Shown: positions 1 to 10,023, numbered from the stretch's first letter. The stretch is 64,000 nt of DNA from Enterobacter sp. Cy-643 (GCF_011752815.1 NZ_VWWV01000001.1:620001-684000), one strand, 5' to 3'. The notes: generated by a model not told the origin, from the sequence alone. Program-made: numbers and translations.

Positions 1-923
1 AACGCAGCTCTCACTCTGTACCGACGCCTCGTGGTGGCGGTGTGGCCATTGTTATCAGTCTTATGGTTGGGTTGATTACGCTGTCCCTCCTTCAGCTCAT
101 TTCATACCCGACGATGTTGTCGTTGATTGTTGCCGGCGGAATTACCGCGGTGGTCGGTTTTCTTGACGACCATGGGCACATTGCGGCTCGCTGGCGATTA
201 CTGATGCACTTCCTGGCCGCCGCCGCAGGGCTTTTCTTCCTGGGAAACTTTCCTGCGATCGAGCTTTTCGGCTACACCTTCTCAGCCGGATGGATTGGGA
301 TGGTTTTCGGATTAGTCTATCTGGTATGGATGCTGAATCTTTATAACTTTATGGATGGCATTAATGGGCTGGCGAGCATGGAGGCGATTGTTTTTTCCCT
401 TTCATCTCTGCTGATTGTCTGGATTGCTGTGCCTGACGCTTTGGGTTCAGACGCATCGCTTAGCGTTTTGCTGCTGGGGGCTGCCGCACTCGGTTTTATC
501 TTCTGGAATTTCCCGAACGCAAAAATTTTCATGGGCGATGCCGGAAGTGGCTTTCTGGGAATAACCATCGGCTTGCTGGCTCTTCATATTGGCCTGCTTG
601 ACAGCAAACTCTTCCTTGCCGAGATGTGTTTACTTGGCGTTTTTATCGTAGATGCTACCTTAACGTTACTGCGCCGTTTGCTGGCGGGCAAAAAGGTCTA
701 CGAAGCTCACGCAAGCCATGGCTACCAGATACTTGCAAGAAAATATGGTAGCCATAAGCCCGTCACTCTTGGTGCACTGTGCATCAATCTTATCTGGCTA
801 ACCCCTTTTGCCATGTTGATTGCAGCGGGTGTCATTACGGGAGTGGTAGGATTAGCGATAGCCTGGGCTCCGGTTGTGATTATCGCGTGGCGCTGCGGAG
901 CTGGCGTAAAGGATAAGGGCTAA
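1..923 (+). CDS. Undecaprenyl-phosphate sugar-1-phosphate transferase, GT4/WecA-WbpL family (5' end missing)
   Basis: Integral membrane enzyme expected to start a glycan by moving a HexNAc-1-phosphate from its UDP-sugar to undecaprenyl phosphate. The reading frame is open to the window edge: codons from position 3 read RSSHSVPTPRGGG, the conserved early motif of the family, so the GTG at 42 is internal and the true start lies off-window. Other family marks are FLDDH (metal/substrate Asp pair), NFMDGINGLAS, MGDAGSGFLG and a late HASHGYQ segment. Most of the protein is hydrophobic helices. It sits 101 bp before a WbpM-like gene, the pairing seen as wbpL-wbpM in Pseudomonas aeruginosa and wbcO-wbcP in Yersinia. 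The family is certain; the donor sugar (perhaps FucNAc or QuiNAc) is inferred from the neighbour only. Confidence 0.85.
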   Translation, partial: RSSHSVPTPRGGGVAIVISLMVGLITLSLLQLISYPTMLSLIVAGGITAVVGFLDDHGHIAARWRLLMHFLAAAAGLFFLGNFPAIELFGYTFSAGWIGMVFGLVYLVWMLNLYNFMDGINGLASMEAIVFSLSSLLIVWIAVPDALGSDASLSVLLLGAAALGFIFWNFPNAKIFMGDAGSGFLGITIGLLALHIGLLDSKLFLAEMCLLGVFIVDATLTLLRRLLAGKKVYEAHASHGYQILARKYGSHKPVTLGALCINLIWLTPFAMLIAAGVITGVVGLAIAWAPVVIIAWRCGAGVKDKG

Positions 924-1024
924 CAGCCATAAAGCAGGGTTACGGGCATCACTGATATATATTTAGTTGTACCAGAGGGTGCTCAGTAAAAATTTTCACT
1001 CTATAACAACAGGTTGGTGGACAG

Positions 1025-2944
1025 GTGTCCTGTTCTATTGAAAATATGCTTACGTTTCTGCTTGCTTTACCAAGACCGATAAAAAGAATTATTACGCTGG
1101 CAATTGATGTTGTGCTGCTGTTGTGTGCTTTCTGGTTCTCTTTCTGGGTGCGTATTGATGCCCTGACACCTCTGACAAGTGGGCCGCACTGGTTACTGAT
1201 TCTGTCGATTATTCTGGTTACGTTAGGCTTCTTTGTCAGACTTGGCCTCTATCGTGCGGTTATTCGATATATTACGGCTAAAGTTTTTGTTTCGGTTGCG
1301 ATGGGTATGGTGGCGTCGTCCATCCTGCTTATTGTGACCGCGTTTTATACAAATATTTATTTGCCTCGCACCATCCCATTTATCTATTTTTCCTTTGGTT
1401 TACTGTTGGTTACAGGCTCCAGGCTGGCGTTAAGAATGCTGGTCAACCATGGATTAAAACTGGGAACCAAGGTCATTATCTACGGCGCAGGTGCATCAGG
1501 TCGTCAGTTACTGCCTGCCTTAAGCCAGGCGTCTGAGTATTACCCGGTTGCTTTTGTTGACGATAACCCACGTCTACAAAAAACCGTTATGCATGGTGTG
1601 ACGGTTTACTCGCCTGAAAAGCTGGCCTGGTTAGTCGAGAAGTACGAGGTCAAAAAAATCTTGTTGGCCATGCCAAGCTTGAGCCGCTCCCGTAAAAGCG
1701 AAGTGATGAAAAAGCTGGAAGGTCTCCCCTGTGAGGTACTTTCTATTCCCGGGATGGTTGATCTAGTGGAAGGGAAAGCCAGCATTGCTACGCTGAAAAA
1801 AGTCTCTATTACCGACCTGTTAGGACGTGACCCCGTGGCGCCTGTACCTGAGTTAATTGCCCGGAATATCCATGATAAGTCGGTCATGGTGACAGGGGCG
1901 GGAGGATCCATCGGCTCAGAACTTTGTCGCCAGATTATCCTGAACGGGCCAAAAGCGTTAGTTCTCTATGAGATCTCTGAGTTTTCGCTTTACGCTATCG
2001 AACGCGAATTATCTGAGATGATCAAGAGCAAGGGATTGACGATCAAACTTTATCCTGTGCTGGGTAATGTGCAAAACCAGGATCATCTGGAGCGGGTTAT
2101 CGGGAGTTTCGGTATCGAAACTATCTACCACGCCGCGGCTTATAAACACGTACCGTTAGTTGAGTATAACGTTGCCGATGGCGTCAGAAATAACGTCTTT
2201 GGTACGCTGGCCTGTGCGCAGGCAGCAATCCGCTGCGGTGTCCCGAAATTTGTATTGATCTCTACGGATAAAGCCGTTCGCCCGACCAACACTATGGGGG
2301 CAACAAAACGCATGGCGGAGCTCGTGCTGCAGGCATTGGCGGTACAGCAGTCAGGTACCTGCTTTAGCATGGTGAGATTTGGTAATGTGCTGGGGTCTTC
2401 AGGTTCTGTTGTGCCACTCTTTGAAAAGCAGATAGCTAAAGGGGGGCCAATTACGTTGACACACCCGGACATTATTCGCTACTTCATGACGATTCCAGAG
2501 GCCGCGCAGCTGGTTATACAGGCTGGTGCTATGGGTAACGGCGGAGACGTTTTTGTCCTCGATATGGGCGATCCGGTAAAAATCATCGATCTGGCAGAGC
2601 GAATGGTTTCTTTAAGTGGCTTTACCTTACGTGATGATTCGAATCCGGAGGGTGACATTGAGATTAAAACCACCGGATTGAGACCGGGTGAGAAGCTCTT
2701 TGAGGAACTCCTCATTGGTGACAATGTGATGACCACGCAGCACCCACGAATCATGGCCGCCAGTGAAGTGAAGCTTTCATGGGAGGAGCTTAACGTTTAT
2801 CTCACCGACATGAATGACGCCTGTGGACGCTATGACATGGATACCATTCGTTCCATTTTGCTCAAGGCGCCTACAGGCTTTAATCCTAGCGATGATATTT
2901 GCGATATCGTATGGAAAAATGCTTCCTGCAATATGCCCAATTAA
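1025..2944 (+). CDS. WbpM/CapD-type UDP-HexNAc 4,6-dehydratase, membrane-anchored
   Basis: Predicted to convert UDP-GlcNAc to its 4-keto-6-deoxy derivative, the precursor of sugars such as QuiNAc and FucNAc. About four membrane helices cover residues 18-140. A first Rossmann-like domain follows (YGAGASGRQ, about 155), then the catalytic short-chain dehydrogenase domain with VTGAGGSIGSE (about 290) and STDKAVRPTNTMGATKR. The motif has Met where classical SDRs have the catalytic Tyr, as is typical of the large WbpM class. The 639-residue length fits the membrane-bound members. The start is GTG 1025; ATG 1046 (MLTFLL) is an alternative and neither has a strong ribosome site. It is the last gene of the left-hand locus and ends at a bidirectional terminator facing yegE. 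Confidence 0.85.
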   Translation: MSCSIENMLTFLLALPRPIKRIITLAIDVVLLLCAFWFSFWVRIDALTPLTSGPHWLLILSIILVTLGFFVRLGLYRAVIRYITAKVFVSVAMGMVASSILLIVTAFYTNIYLPRTIPFIYFSFGLLLVTGSRLALRMLVNHGLKLGTKVIIYGAGASGRQLLPALSQASEYYPVAFVDDNPRLQKTVMHGVTVYSPEKLAWLVEKYEVKKILLAMPSLSRSRKSEVMKKLEGLPCEVLSIPGMVDLVEGKASIATLKKVSITDLLGRDPVAPVPELIARNIHDKSVMVTGAGGSIGSELCRQIILNGPKALVLYEISEFSLYAIERELSEMIKSKGLTIKLYPVLGNVQNQDHLERVIGSFGIETIYHAAAYKHVPLVEYNVADGVRNNVFGTLACAQAAIRCGVPKFVLISTDKAVRPTNTMGATKRMAELVLQALAVQQSGTCFSMVRFGNVLGSSGSVVPLFEKQIAKGGPITLTHPDIIRYFMTIPEAAQLVIQAGAMGNGGDVFVLDMGDPVKIIDLAERMVSLSGFTLRDDSNPEGDIEIKTTGLRPGEKLFEELLIGDNVMTTQHPRIMAASEVKLSWEELNVYLTDMNDACGRYDMDTIRSILLKAPTGFNPSDDICDIVWKNASCNMPN

Positions 2945-3000
2945 GGCCACGAGTTGAACTCAGCGGTGACTAAGCCAGTTCTGGCTGGCAGACGCTAAAT

Positions 3001-3039
3001 AAAAACCCCTGAATCGGTCAGCCGGACAGGGGTTTTTTT
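3001..3039. terminator. Bidirectional Rho-independent terminator between wbpM-like gene and yegE
   Basis: The arms aaaaacccctg (3001-3011) and caggggttttt (from 3027) pair perfectly. A-rich and T-rich flanks let the hairpin stop transcripts arriving from both converging genes. Confidence 0.85.
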
Positions 3040-3055
3040 ATTGGGGTGGCGCCGG

Positions 3056-6000
3056 TCAGTTAATGCCAAAATAACTATTAGCCAGCAGCAACTCCAGCGG
3101 CTGTGGCTGGGCGATAGTTTCCCCATAGATTAAATCGATGCCAATGCCCGACAGCGTATCCATCACCAGAGGCATATCTGCCGGGCCGGCGATCGTTTGC
3201 AGCGTCATACGTTGGGCATGACCGTGCACAATCGTCACCATCATTTCGTCCATCAGATTACAGTGCACGTTAAGGATCAGATCGGGATCTAACATCACGT
3301 AGTCGAACAAATGATGGCTCAGGGTATTAAACAGCTCCAGATCGCGCCCAACGTGGCTAAGCACCATGCGACAACCGGCTTTACGCAGCCGTTTCAGGCT
3401 GGCATAAGCGCGCTGAGGTTCGGTGAGCAAGTCGCTGCTTTGAATCGTCAGGTGCAGCAGACGGGCCGGCATTTTGCTTGTGGAAAGCTGTTCCAGCAGC
3501 GCATTGACAAAGCTATCGCTGACCAAACCCGCACCGGAAACGGGCAGCGCGACGCCAAAACCTTTCCTTGCGACCTGTGCAGCATACTTGTCAAAAAATT
3601 CGCTAAACACGCGGCGATCCAGCGCATGATGAAGTGCCGGGTCGGCGAGGCCCGCCCGGAATGCGGGTTCGTTGATAACGTCCCCTTCATTGCCCCAGAA
3701 GCGCAGGGTCAGGAGATAGAAACAGGAGGATTCCGGGATGCGCGGCGGCGCAATCGCCATCGCTATCATCAGAATGGGATTGTCTTTGATCACCTGCCAC
3801 TGCTCGTCGAGCGGCATGGTGTCTCGCCCTTGCTCCATGTAGTGGCGGTGCGGCTCATAAACAGTAACCTGGCCGCGACCGTTGTTCTTCGAGGCGTAGC
3901 AGGCAATATCGGCCTGGGAGAGCACTTCAGAGGCGATAGCATTATCGCCGTCAATGTGGGTGATCCCGGCGCTGGCGCCGATGCGGTGCAGGCGGCCATC
4001 CCACATAAAGTGGTAGTCGTTGATGCTGCGAATGATGCGCTCAGAAATATAGCGTGCGTTTTCAGTGGAACAATCCGGCAGCAGCAAACCAAACTCGTCG
4101 CCGCCCAGGCGGGCAAGGAAATCTCCGGTGCGCAGCATACTTAGCATCATGGCCGCGAGTTCCCTTAGCAAAGCATCACCTGCGGCATGACCCGCGGAGT
4201 CGTTTACGGCTTTAAAGCGGTCGAGATCGATGAACACCAGGGCGTGGCGCTGGCGGTGTTCAATCGCGCCCTGCAGTAAACGCTTCAGGTGATTTTCAAA
4301 ACTTACCCGGTTAGCCAGGTGCGTCAGACTATCGTGCGAGGCGCTATAGCTCAGCTGCTTGAGCATTTTCCGGGACTCAGTCACATCCTGGATGACCAGC
4401 ACGGAGCCAATGCTTTGACCGTCCAGCGTGGTCAGCGGCGTAATGGTGTAGTGGATGTCGTAGCTGCCGCCGTTGCGGCAATGCAGCACGACATCCTGCT
4501 CTATAGCGCTCCGGGAAAAATCACCGCTGTGTATATTTTCCATCACCGGGCCGTTGTCGCCGAAGGTGATGCGCAGGATCGCCAGAATGTGCTGGCCGAT
4601 GGCCGCTTCCTGCGCCCAGCCGCTGAGTTTCTCAGCTACCGGGTTCATAAAGGTGACATTCATGTCGACATCGGTACAAATCACCGCTTCGCCGATAGAG
4701 TCCAGCGTGATGTGCAGCCGCTCTTTTTCCTGGTACAGCGCTTCGTTGAGCTGCTTAACTTCGGTCATGTCCATATTGATGCCTAGCAGCCGCTCCACGT
4801 CGCCGTTCTTATTCAATACGCGGTTGGCCAGGGAGCGAATATGGCGGATGCCATCTTTCACATGGATTCGAAACTCAAGCTTAAATGGCACGCGGTTTTT
4901 TAATGATTCGCGAATGACCGCTTCCGAGTGAACAAGATCTTCTTTTACCAGCCTGTCCAGCCAGAGTTGGTAGGTAGGTTTGGTATGCGGCGGCACGTCG
5001 TAAAGCTCAAACATCCGCTTGTCCCAGCTGATGACATCGTTAGTCAGATCCCACTCCCAGATACCGATGCCGCCAGCTTCATTGGCAAGCGTAATGCGCT
5101 CCATCAGCCGCTTGTTGATCCATTCGGTATGCTTCAGGTCATTGATGTCTTCAATCTGGGCGATGTAGTAGAGAGGCGTGCCGTCGGTATGGCGCACAAC
5201 GGACGCCGTGAGCATGGCCCACACGACATTGCCCGCGCTGGTGTAATAGCGCTTTTCCATTGAATAGCTATTGATGTGCCCGGCCTCGAGCTTGCTCAGC
5301 TGCTGAAGATCGAGATTCAAATCTTCCGGCCAGGTAATTTGCTGGAAGGTGAGGCAGCTCAACTCTTCGCTGGAATAGCCGAGGAACTTACATAATGACT
5401 TATTGACCTGCAGCCATTTGCCTTCGGTGGAGACCAGCGCCATGCCAATAGCCGAGTATTCCATGGCGTTACGAAAACGCGTTTCGCTTTCGGTGATGTG
5501 TTTGCGCTCTTTGCGGGAGGAGTACATCACCATTGTGATGACGTTTGCCGGCAGCAAAATCAGCAGGAATGGCAGCCACGGCGCATATTCCAGCACGCGC
5601 GGGTGGGGCGTTGACATCGAGAGTTTGCCGATGGCTATCATCGCGGAAACCATCATCAGCGTGGCAAGGAAAATAATAAAGGCTTCCAGACGCGGCAGCC
5701 GGATGGCGCTCCACATCAGAATGACAATGATAAAAGTGAACGGCCACGGCAGATAAATTAATGAAAAATAGCTGAGCGCCAGCGTGACGGCGAAGGTTGC
5801 CACGGTTTCAAACAGCAGGGCTGCTTTGCGGTGACGGAGCAAATAATAAGGTTTAAACAGCAGTCCGGCCGGCATCAGCGCCAGCGCCCCGATGGATTCA
5901 GAAAGCACCCATATAAAGAAGGTTTTCAGCGCCGAGGAGTCAACCGGTATCGGCAATAGCGTCACTAGCAGGCCGCCTGCCAGCGGAGGAATTGCCGCAC

Positions 6001-6388
6001 TGCACAAGGCAAGTCTTGCCCAGTTATTGAGGTTTTGTAAGGGATTTTTTCGCGGCAAGAAGCGGCGTAACAGCAGGGCGCCTAGCAGCGCTTCAATCAG
6101 GTTTATCGCCGTTAACGAGAAATTCAGCCCGGTAAAGGGAAAAACGGCGGCACTGGCTGCCATGCTGCCCAGCGCACAGGCGGCGGCAATCAACGGCCAT
6201 TGACGGAGAGGAGAACGGAAAAACGCCGCCATCATTACCGAGGTGGTAAACCAGATAGGCACCAGCTCGGTGCCCTTTAGCGTCAGCTCCAGGGAGTAGA
6301 GGGTGAAAACAAAGCTGAGTAACCCCAAGCCAGCCAGCAGAATCGGTAGATGGAAGGCGGCTTCTGTTTGTCTGTTTTTTATAATCAT
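3056..6388 (-). CDS. dgcE: Diguanylate cyclase DgcE (YegE): MASE1-PAS-PAS-PAS-GGDEF-degenerate EAL
   Basis: Inner-membrane sensor enzyme that makes cyclic di-GMP from two GTP; in E. coli it sits at the top of the curli/biofilm switch. The 1110-residue product matches E. coli YegE (about 1105). The N-terminal 300 residues are hydrophobic (MASE1), three PAS-type segments follow (about 300-665), then a cyclase domain with an intact ARLGGDEF active site (about 750). The C-terminal 250 residues look like an EAL phosphodiesterase fold, but I find no EAL signature or metal-binding acidic set, so hydrolysis is unlikely. ATG at 6388. It is divergent from udk, as in E. coli. Confidence 0.95.
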   Translation of the reverse strand: MIIKNRQTEAAFHLPILLAGLGLLSFVFTLYSLELTLKGTELVPIWFTTSVMMAAFFRSPLRQWPLIAAACALGSMAASAAVFPFTGLNFSLTAINLIEALLGALLLRRFLPRKNPLQNLNNWARLALCSAAIPPLAGGLLVTLLPIPVDSSALKTFFIWVLSESIGALALMPAGLLFKPYYLLRHRKAALLFETVATFAVTLALSYFSLIYLPWPFTFIIVILMWSAIRLPRLEAFIIFLATLMMVSAMIAIGKLSMSTPHPRVLEYAPWLPFLLILLPANVITMVMYSSRKERKHITESETRFRNAMEYSAIGMALVSTEGKWLQVNKSLCKFLGYSSEELSCLTFQQITWPEDLNLDLQQLSKLEAGHINSYSMEKRYYTSAGNVVWAMLTASVVRHTDGTPLYYIAQIEDINDLKHTEWINKRLMERITLANEAGGIGIWEWDLTNDVISWDKRMFELYDVPPHTKPTYQLWLDRLVKEDLVHSEAVIRESLKNRVPFKLEFRIHVKDGIRHIRSLANRVLNKNGDVERLLGINMDMTEVKQLNEALYQEKERLHITLDSIGEAVICTDVDMNVTFMNPVAEKLSGWAQEAAIGQHILAILRITFGDNGPVMENIHSGDFSRSAIEQDVVLHCRNGGSYDIHYTITPLTTLDGQSIGSVLVIQDVTESRKMLKQLSYSASHDSLTHLANRVSFENHLKRLLQGAIEHRQRHALVFIDLDRFKAVNDSAGHAAGDALLRELAAMMLSMLRTGDFLARLGGDEFGLLLPDCSTENARYISERIIRSINDYHFMWDGRLHRIGASAGITHIDGDNAIASEVLSQADIACYASKNNGRGQVTVYEPHRHYMEQGRDTMPLDEQWQVIKDNPILMIAMAIAPPRIPESSCFYLLTLRFWGNEGDVINEPAFRAGLADPALHHALDRRVFSEFFDKYAAQVARKGFGVALPVSGAGLVSDSFVNALLEQLSTSKMPARLLHLTIQSSDLLTEPQRAYASLKRLRKAGCRMVLSHVGRDLELFNTLSHHLFDYVMLDPDLILNVHCNLMDEMMVTIVHGHAQRMTLQTIAGPADMPLVMDTLSGIGIDLIYGETIAQPQPLELLLANSYFGIN

Positions 6389-6743
6389 TACCGCAAATCC
6401 ACCTGGACGCTGCCGCCAGGAGCCATACCCGGATGCATATAAATAAAGAATCGGTTTATGCTAGTACAAACAATTTACAATTCCTATGCTCGGTTGTCAG
6501 AATTTACCTACAGAGTGTCAGAAATTGCGTAGTCAAATCACGTAATTAAATAATTCCATTTCGCCCTGTTGGCTGGCGATGGCGCGCTGTCATGCCTTTG
6601 TCACTTTGTTGGCTGTTTACCGCGTAATTTCACGATTGCGGTGGGTAAGAGGCTGGTATCAAACGACGGTTGTCCCTATAATTGCGGCGTTTGACGCCTC
6701 CGCGTCGTCCTTCCAACACTTTTCGTATTCAGGCCGTAATAAT
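6389..6743. other. Divergent intergenic region yegE-udk (355 bp)
   Basis: Carries the upstream regions of both dgcE (leftward) and udk (rightward). An in-frame extension of udk upstream to 6579 has no family support, and I treat it as untranslated. Apart from the candidate udk promoter listed separately I recognise no operator here. Confidence 0.5.
6654..6682 (+). promoter_or_regulatory. Candidate sigma70 promoter of udk
   Basis: A perfect TATAAT lies at 6677-6682, 61 bp before the udk ATG. The hexamer 17 bp upstream (tggtat, 6654-6659) is a poor -35 match, so the call rests on the -10 alone. Confidence 0.35.
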
Positions 6744-7385
6744 ATGACCGATCAGTCTCATCAATGCGTCATCATCGGGATAGCCGGCGCATCGGCTTCA
6801 GGGAAAAGCCTCATTGCCAGCACGTTATATCGTGAACTGCGCGAGCAAGTCGGCGATGAACACATTGGTGTCATTCCAGAAGACAGTTACTACAAAGATC
6901 AAAGCCATCTGTCGATGGAAGAGCGTGTTAAAACCAACTACGATCACCCCAGCGCAATGGACCACAACCTGCTTTTCCAGCATTTGCAGACGCTGAAGTC
7001 CGGCAAAGCTATCGAACTGCCGGTGTACAGCTACGTGGAGCATACCCGCACCGACCAGACAGTGCATTTGGTTCCGAAGAAGGTGATCATTCTGGAAGGC
7101 ATTCTGCTGCTGACCGATGCGCGTCTGCGCCAGGAGATGAACTTCTCCATTTTTGTCGATACGCCGCTGGATATCTGCCTGATGCGCCGTATGAAGCGCG
7201 ACGTTAACGAGCGCGGGCGTTCAATGGATTCCGTGATGGCGCAGTATCAAAAAACGGTACGTCCAATGTTCCTGCAATTTATTGAGCCTTCCAAACAATA
7301 CGCCGATATTATCGTGCCGCGCGGGGGCAAGAACCGCATTGCAATCGATATTCTGAAAGCCAAAATCAGTCAGTTCTTTGAATAA
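6744..7385 (+). CDS. udk: Uridine kinase
   Basis: Phosphorylates uridine and cytidine to UMP and CMP in pyrimidine salvage; cytosolic. The P-loop [11 protein letters not shown] is at residues 12-22 and is followed by the uridine-kinase pattern EDSYYKDQ and the DHP segment. I start at ATG 6744 (MTDQSHQ), which gives 213 residues, the length of the E. coli enzyme; the reading frame opens 165 bp earlier but that extension is not conserved-looking. It is followed by dcd 124 bp downstream in the same direction, the order seen in E. coli. Confidence 0.97.
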   Translation: MTDQSHQCVIIGIAGASASGKSLIASTLYRELREQVGDEHIGVIPEDSYYKDQSHLSMEERVKTNYDHPSAMDHNLLFQHLQTLKSGKAIELPVYSYVEHTRTDQTVHLVPKKVIILEGILLLTDARLRQEMNFSIFVDTPLDICLMRRMKRDVNERGRSMDSVMAQYQKTVRPMFLQFIEPSKQYADIIVPRGGKNRIAIDILKAKISQFFE

Positions 7386-7509
7386 AGACCTTTGCGAGCG
7401 CGCGTAAGCCGCTCGCTCTTACGTTGAATCCCTCATCCATTGCCAATTGGCTATCGACGACGCTCTGTGGCAGTGTGTGTAAAACTGAGATTGATAAGGA
7501 GAATCTGCG

Positions 7510-8091
7510 ATGCGCCTTTGCGATCGTGATATCGAAGCCTGGCTGGATGATGGCCGTTTAGCGATTACCCCGCGTCCTCCGGTTGAGCGCATTAACGGTG
7601 CGACCGTAGACGTTCGCCTGGGCAATAAATTCCGCACGTTTAGCGGGCATACCGCACCTTTTATCGATCTCAGCGGCCCTAAAGATGAAGTCACCGAAGC
7701 GTTAGAGCGCGTGATGAGTGATGAGATTGTGCTGGATGAGGGCGAAGCTTTCTTTCTCCACCCGGGTGAGCTGGCGCTGGCGGTGACGCTGGAATCTGTT
7801 ACTTTGCCGGACGATCTGGTGGGCTGGCTGGATGGGCGCTCCTCGTTAGCGCGTCTTGGCCTGATGGTACACGTCACTGCCCACCGCATCGATCCGGGCT
7901 GGCATGGCTGTATCGTGCTTGAGTTCTACAATTCAGGGAAGCTGCCGCTGGCGCTGCGTCCGGGAATGATGATTGGCGCGCTGAGCTTTGAACCGCTATC
8001 CGGGCCAGCAGCTCGTCCTTATAATCGCCGTCAGGATGCCAAATACCGCGACCAGCAGGGAGCTGTAGCGAGCCGTATTGATAAAGACTAA
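7510..8091 (+). CDS. dcd: dCTP deaminase
   Basis: Deaminates dCTP to dUTP, the main source of dUMP for thymidylate synthesis in enterics; acts as a homotrimer in the cytosol. The 193-residue length equals the E. coli protein. Recognisable family segments are [15 protein letters not shown] at the N terminus, the [10 protein letters not shown] active-site stretch (about 110-119) and the HRIDPGWHG turn (about 126-134). ATG 7510 follows a good AAGGAG ribosome site at 7497-7502. Confidence 0.97.
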   Translation: MRLCDRDIEAWLDDGRLAITPRPPVERINGATVDVRLGNKFRTFSGHTAPFIDLSGPKDEVTEALERVMSDEIVLDEGEAFFLHPGELALAVTLESVTLPDDLVGWLDGRSSLARLGLMVHVTAHRIDPGWHGCIVLEFYNSGKLPLALRPGMMIGALSFEPLSGPAARPYNRRQDAKYRDQQGAVASRIDKD

Positions 8092-8137
8092 ATCGCAGTA
8101 AATTGTTCGCCCTCTGGCGAATGATATGGAGAATGTT

Positions 8138-9991
8138 ATGAGACGACTGTTAACCACGTTGATGATTCTGCTGGTTGTGCTGATAGCCGGCCTGACCTCA
8201 CTTGTGTTGTTGGTTAATCCCAATGACTTCCGTGGTTATATGATTCGTCAGGTTGAGGCCCGCAGCGGCTACCATCTTGAACTGGAAGGGCCGCTGCGCT
8301 GGCATGTCTGGCCGCAGCTGAGTATTTTGTCTGGTCGTATGTCGCTGACGGCACCGGGCGCCAGTCAGCCGATGGTCAGCGCGGAAAATATGCGTCTTGA
8401 TGTGGGGCTGATTCCACTGCTTTCTCACCAGCTTCAGGTTCGTCAGGTCATGCTAAAAAGCGCGGTGATTCAGATGACGCCGCAGGCTGAAGCGAAGCTT
8501 TCGGCTAACGCGCCGGTAGGGCCAAAAGACACCGTCAGTGAACCTGATACCGGACGCGGCTGGTCCTTTGATGTTTCGAAGCTTAAGGTGGTCGACAGTG
8601 TGCTGGTCTTCCAGCATATCAATGACGAGCAGGTTACGGTTCGCAATATTAATCTGCAAATGACGCAGGATGACAAGCGGCAGGCGCATATTGAACTCAG
8701 CAGTCAAATCAATCGCGATCAGCGGGATTTAACGCTTTCGGTCACCGCAGATGTCGATCTCCATGACTATCCGCAGCAAATAAACGCCACGTTAAGCCAA
8801 ATTGACTACCGGCTGCAGGGCGCCGACCTGCCGGTTGACGGCATCGTTGGCTCGGGGTCGCTTCAACTGGGCTGGAAAAACACCAACAGCCAGCTTTCGC
8901 TGGCAAATATGCAGCTCACGGCCAACGACAGTGATTTGCAGGGCAATGTCAGCGTGGCGTGGCAGGATAAGCCACAGTGGACGGTAGATCTGCAATCTCG
9001 CCTGCTCAATCTCGACAAACTGGTAGCCAATGCACCCGCTGCGGGTACCGCGGCTAACCCACGAGCCCAGCAGACTCAGCAGCCGTCTCGTCCAGGCCCG
9101 GTGATTGCCGAAGAACAGGGTGAAACCAACTACCACAGCCTGCGTAATTTTACCGCCGAACTGAATATCAAAGCGGGTGAAGTGCGCTGGCGCGGTCTTG
9201 CGTTCAGCGATGTGCAGACTGCGCTGGTGAATCAGGCTGGGAAACTCAGTATTAACCAGCTCAGCGGCAAGCTGGGGCAGGGCACGCTCTCGCTGCCGGG
9301 CTTCCTGGATGCCAGCGGTAAAACGCCTGAGCTTGCCTTCCAGCCGCAGGTGAAAAATATTGAGATAGGCAAAATCCTGACCGCTTTTGATTACCCGATT
9401 GCGTTAACCGGGCAGTTTTCTATGACTGGCGATTTCAGCGGAGAGCGCCTGGATGCGGAAGATTTCCGCAGTAACTGGCAGGGAGAGGCTCAGCTTGAGC
9501 TGGCTCACTCCCGCCTGGAGGGGATGAACTTCCAGCAGCTTATTCAACAGGCTGTCAGTCGGAATAACGAGGGCGTGGATGCGCAGCAAAACGTTCAGAA
9601 CGTCACCGAGCTTGACCACTTCTCCACGTCGGCGACGCTGGATAACGGCCTTCTGACGATGACGAAGATGGTCGGTGAATCCAGCGTGCTGTCCCTGACC
9701 GGCGAAGGCACAATGGATCTGGTGAAAGAGATCTGCGACACCAACTTTGCGATTAAAGTCAGCGGCGGCTGGCTGGGCAGCAACAGTAAACTGATTGAAG
9801 CGCTAAAAACCACGGCCGTTCCGCTGCGTGTTTATGGCCCGTGGCAGCAGCTGAATTACACGCTGCAGGTTGACCAGGTGCTGCGTAAGCAGCTGCAGGA
9901 TGAAGCTAAGCGCCGGATCAATGACTGGCTGGATAAGCATAAAGATAGCGATAAATCGAAAGACGTTAAGCAATTACTGAATAAGCTTTAA
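8138..9991 (+). CDS. asmA: Outer-membrane assembly / lipid-transfer protein AsmA
   Basis: AsmA-family inner-membrane-anchored periplasmic protein, linked in E. coli to outer-membrane protein assembly and now grouped with bridge-like phospholipid transporters (TamB, YhdP). A single N-terminal membrane helix (residues 3-24) is followed by a long periplasmic region and the C-terminal AsmA domain (LTGEGTMDL, VDQVLRKQLQDEAKRR). ATG 8138 is preferred over ATG 8126 because the GGAG at 8128-8131 is well spaced for it and it gives 617 residues, equal to E. coli AsmA. It ends directly before a terminator shared with yegH. Confidence 0.96.
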   Translation: MRRLLTTLMILLVVLIAGLTSLVLLVNPNDFRGYMIRQVEARSGYHLELEGPLRWHVWPQLSILSGRMSLTAPGASQPMVSAENMRLDVGLIPLLSHQLQVRQVMLKSAVIQMTPQAEAKLSANAPVGPKDTVSEPDTGRGWSFDVSKLKVVDSVLVFQHINDEQVTVRNINLQMTQDDKRQAHIELSSQINRDQRDLTLSVTADVDLHDYPQQINATLSQIDYRLQGADLPVDGIVGSGSLQLGWKNTNSQLSLANMQLTANDSDLQGNVSVAWQDKPQWTVDLQSRLLNLDKLVANAPAAGTAANPRAQQTQQPSRPGPVIAEEQGETNYHSLRNFTAELNIKAGEVRWRGLAFSDVQTALVNQAGKLSINQLSGKLGQGTLSLPGFLDASGKTPELAFQPQVKNIEIGKILTAFDYPIALTGQFSMTGDFSGERLDAEDFRSNWQGEAQLELAHSRLEGMNFQQLIQQAVSRNNEGVDAQQNVQNVTELDHFSTSATLDNGLLTMTKMVGESSVLSLTGEGTMDLVKEICDTNFAIKVSGGWLGSNSKLIEALKTTAVPLRVYGPWQQLNYTLQVDQVLRKQLQDEAKRRINDWLDKHKDSDKSKDVKQLLNKL

Positions 9992-9995
9992 CGAC

Positions 9996-10023
9996 AAAAA
10001 AACCGGCTCTCGCCGGTTTTTTT
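9996..10023. terminator. Bidirectional terminator asmA/yegH
   Basis: The arms aaaaaaaccggc and gccggttttttt flank a four-base loop (tctc). The T-tract overlaps the yegH stop codon, so the hairpin serves both convergent genes. Confidence 0.9.

Noticed and set aside
7394-7416. gcgagcg/cgctcgc hairpin after udk as a terminator
   Set aside because: No T-tract follows; it may be an mRNA stem but not a clear terminator.
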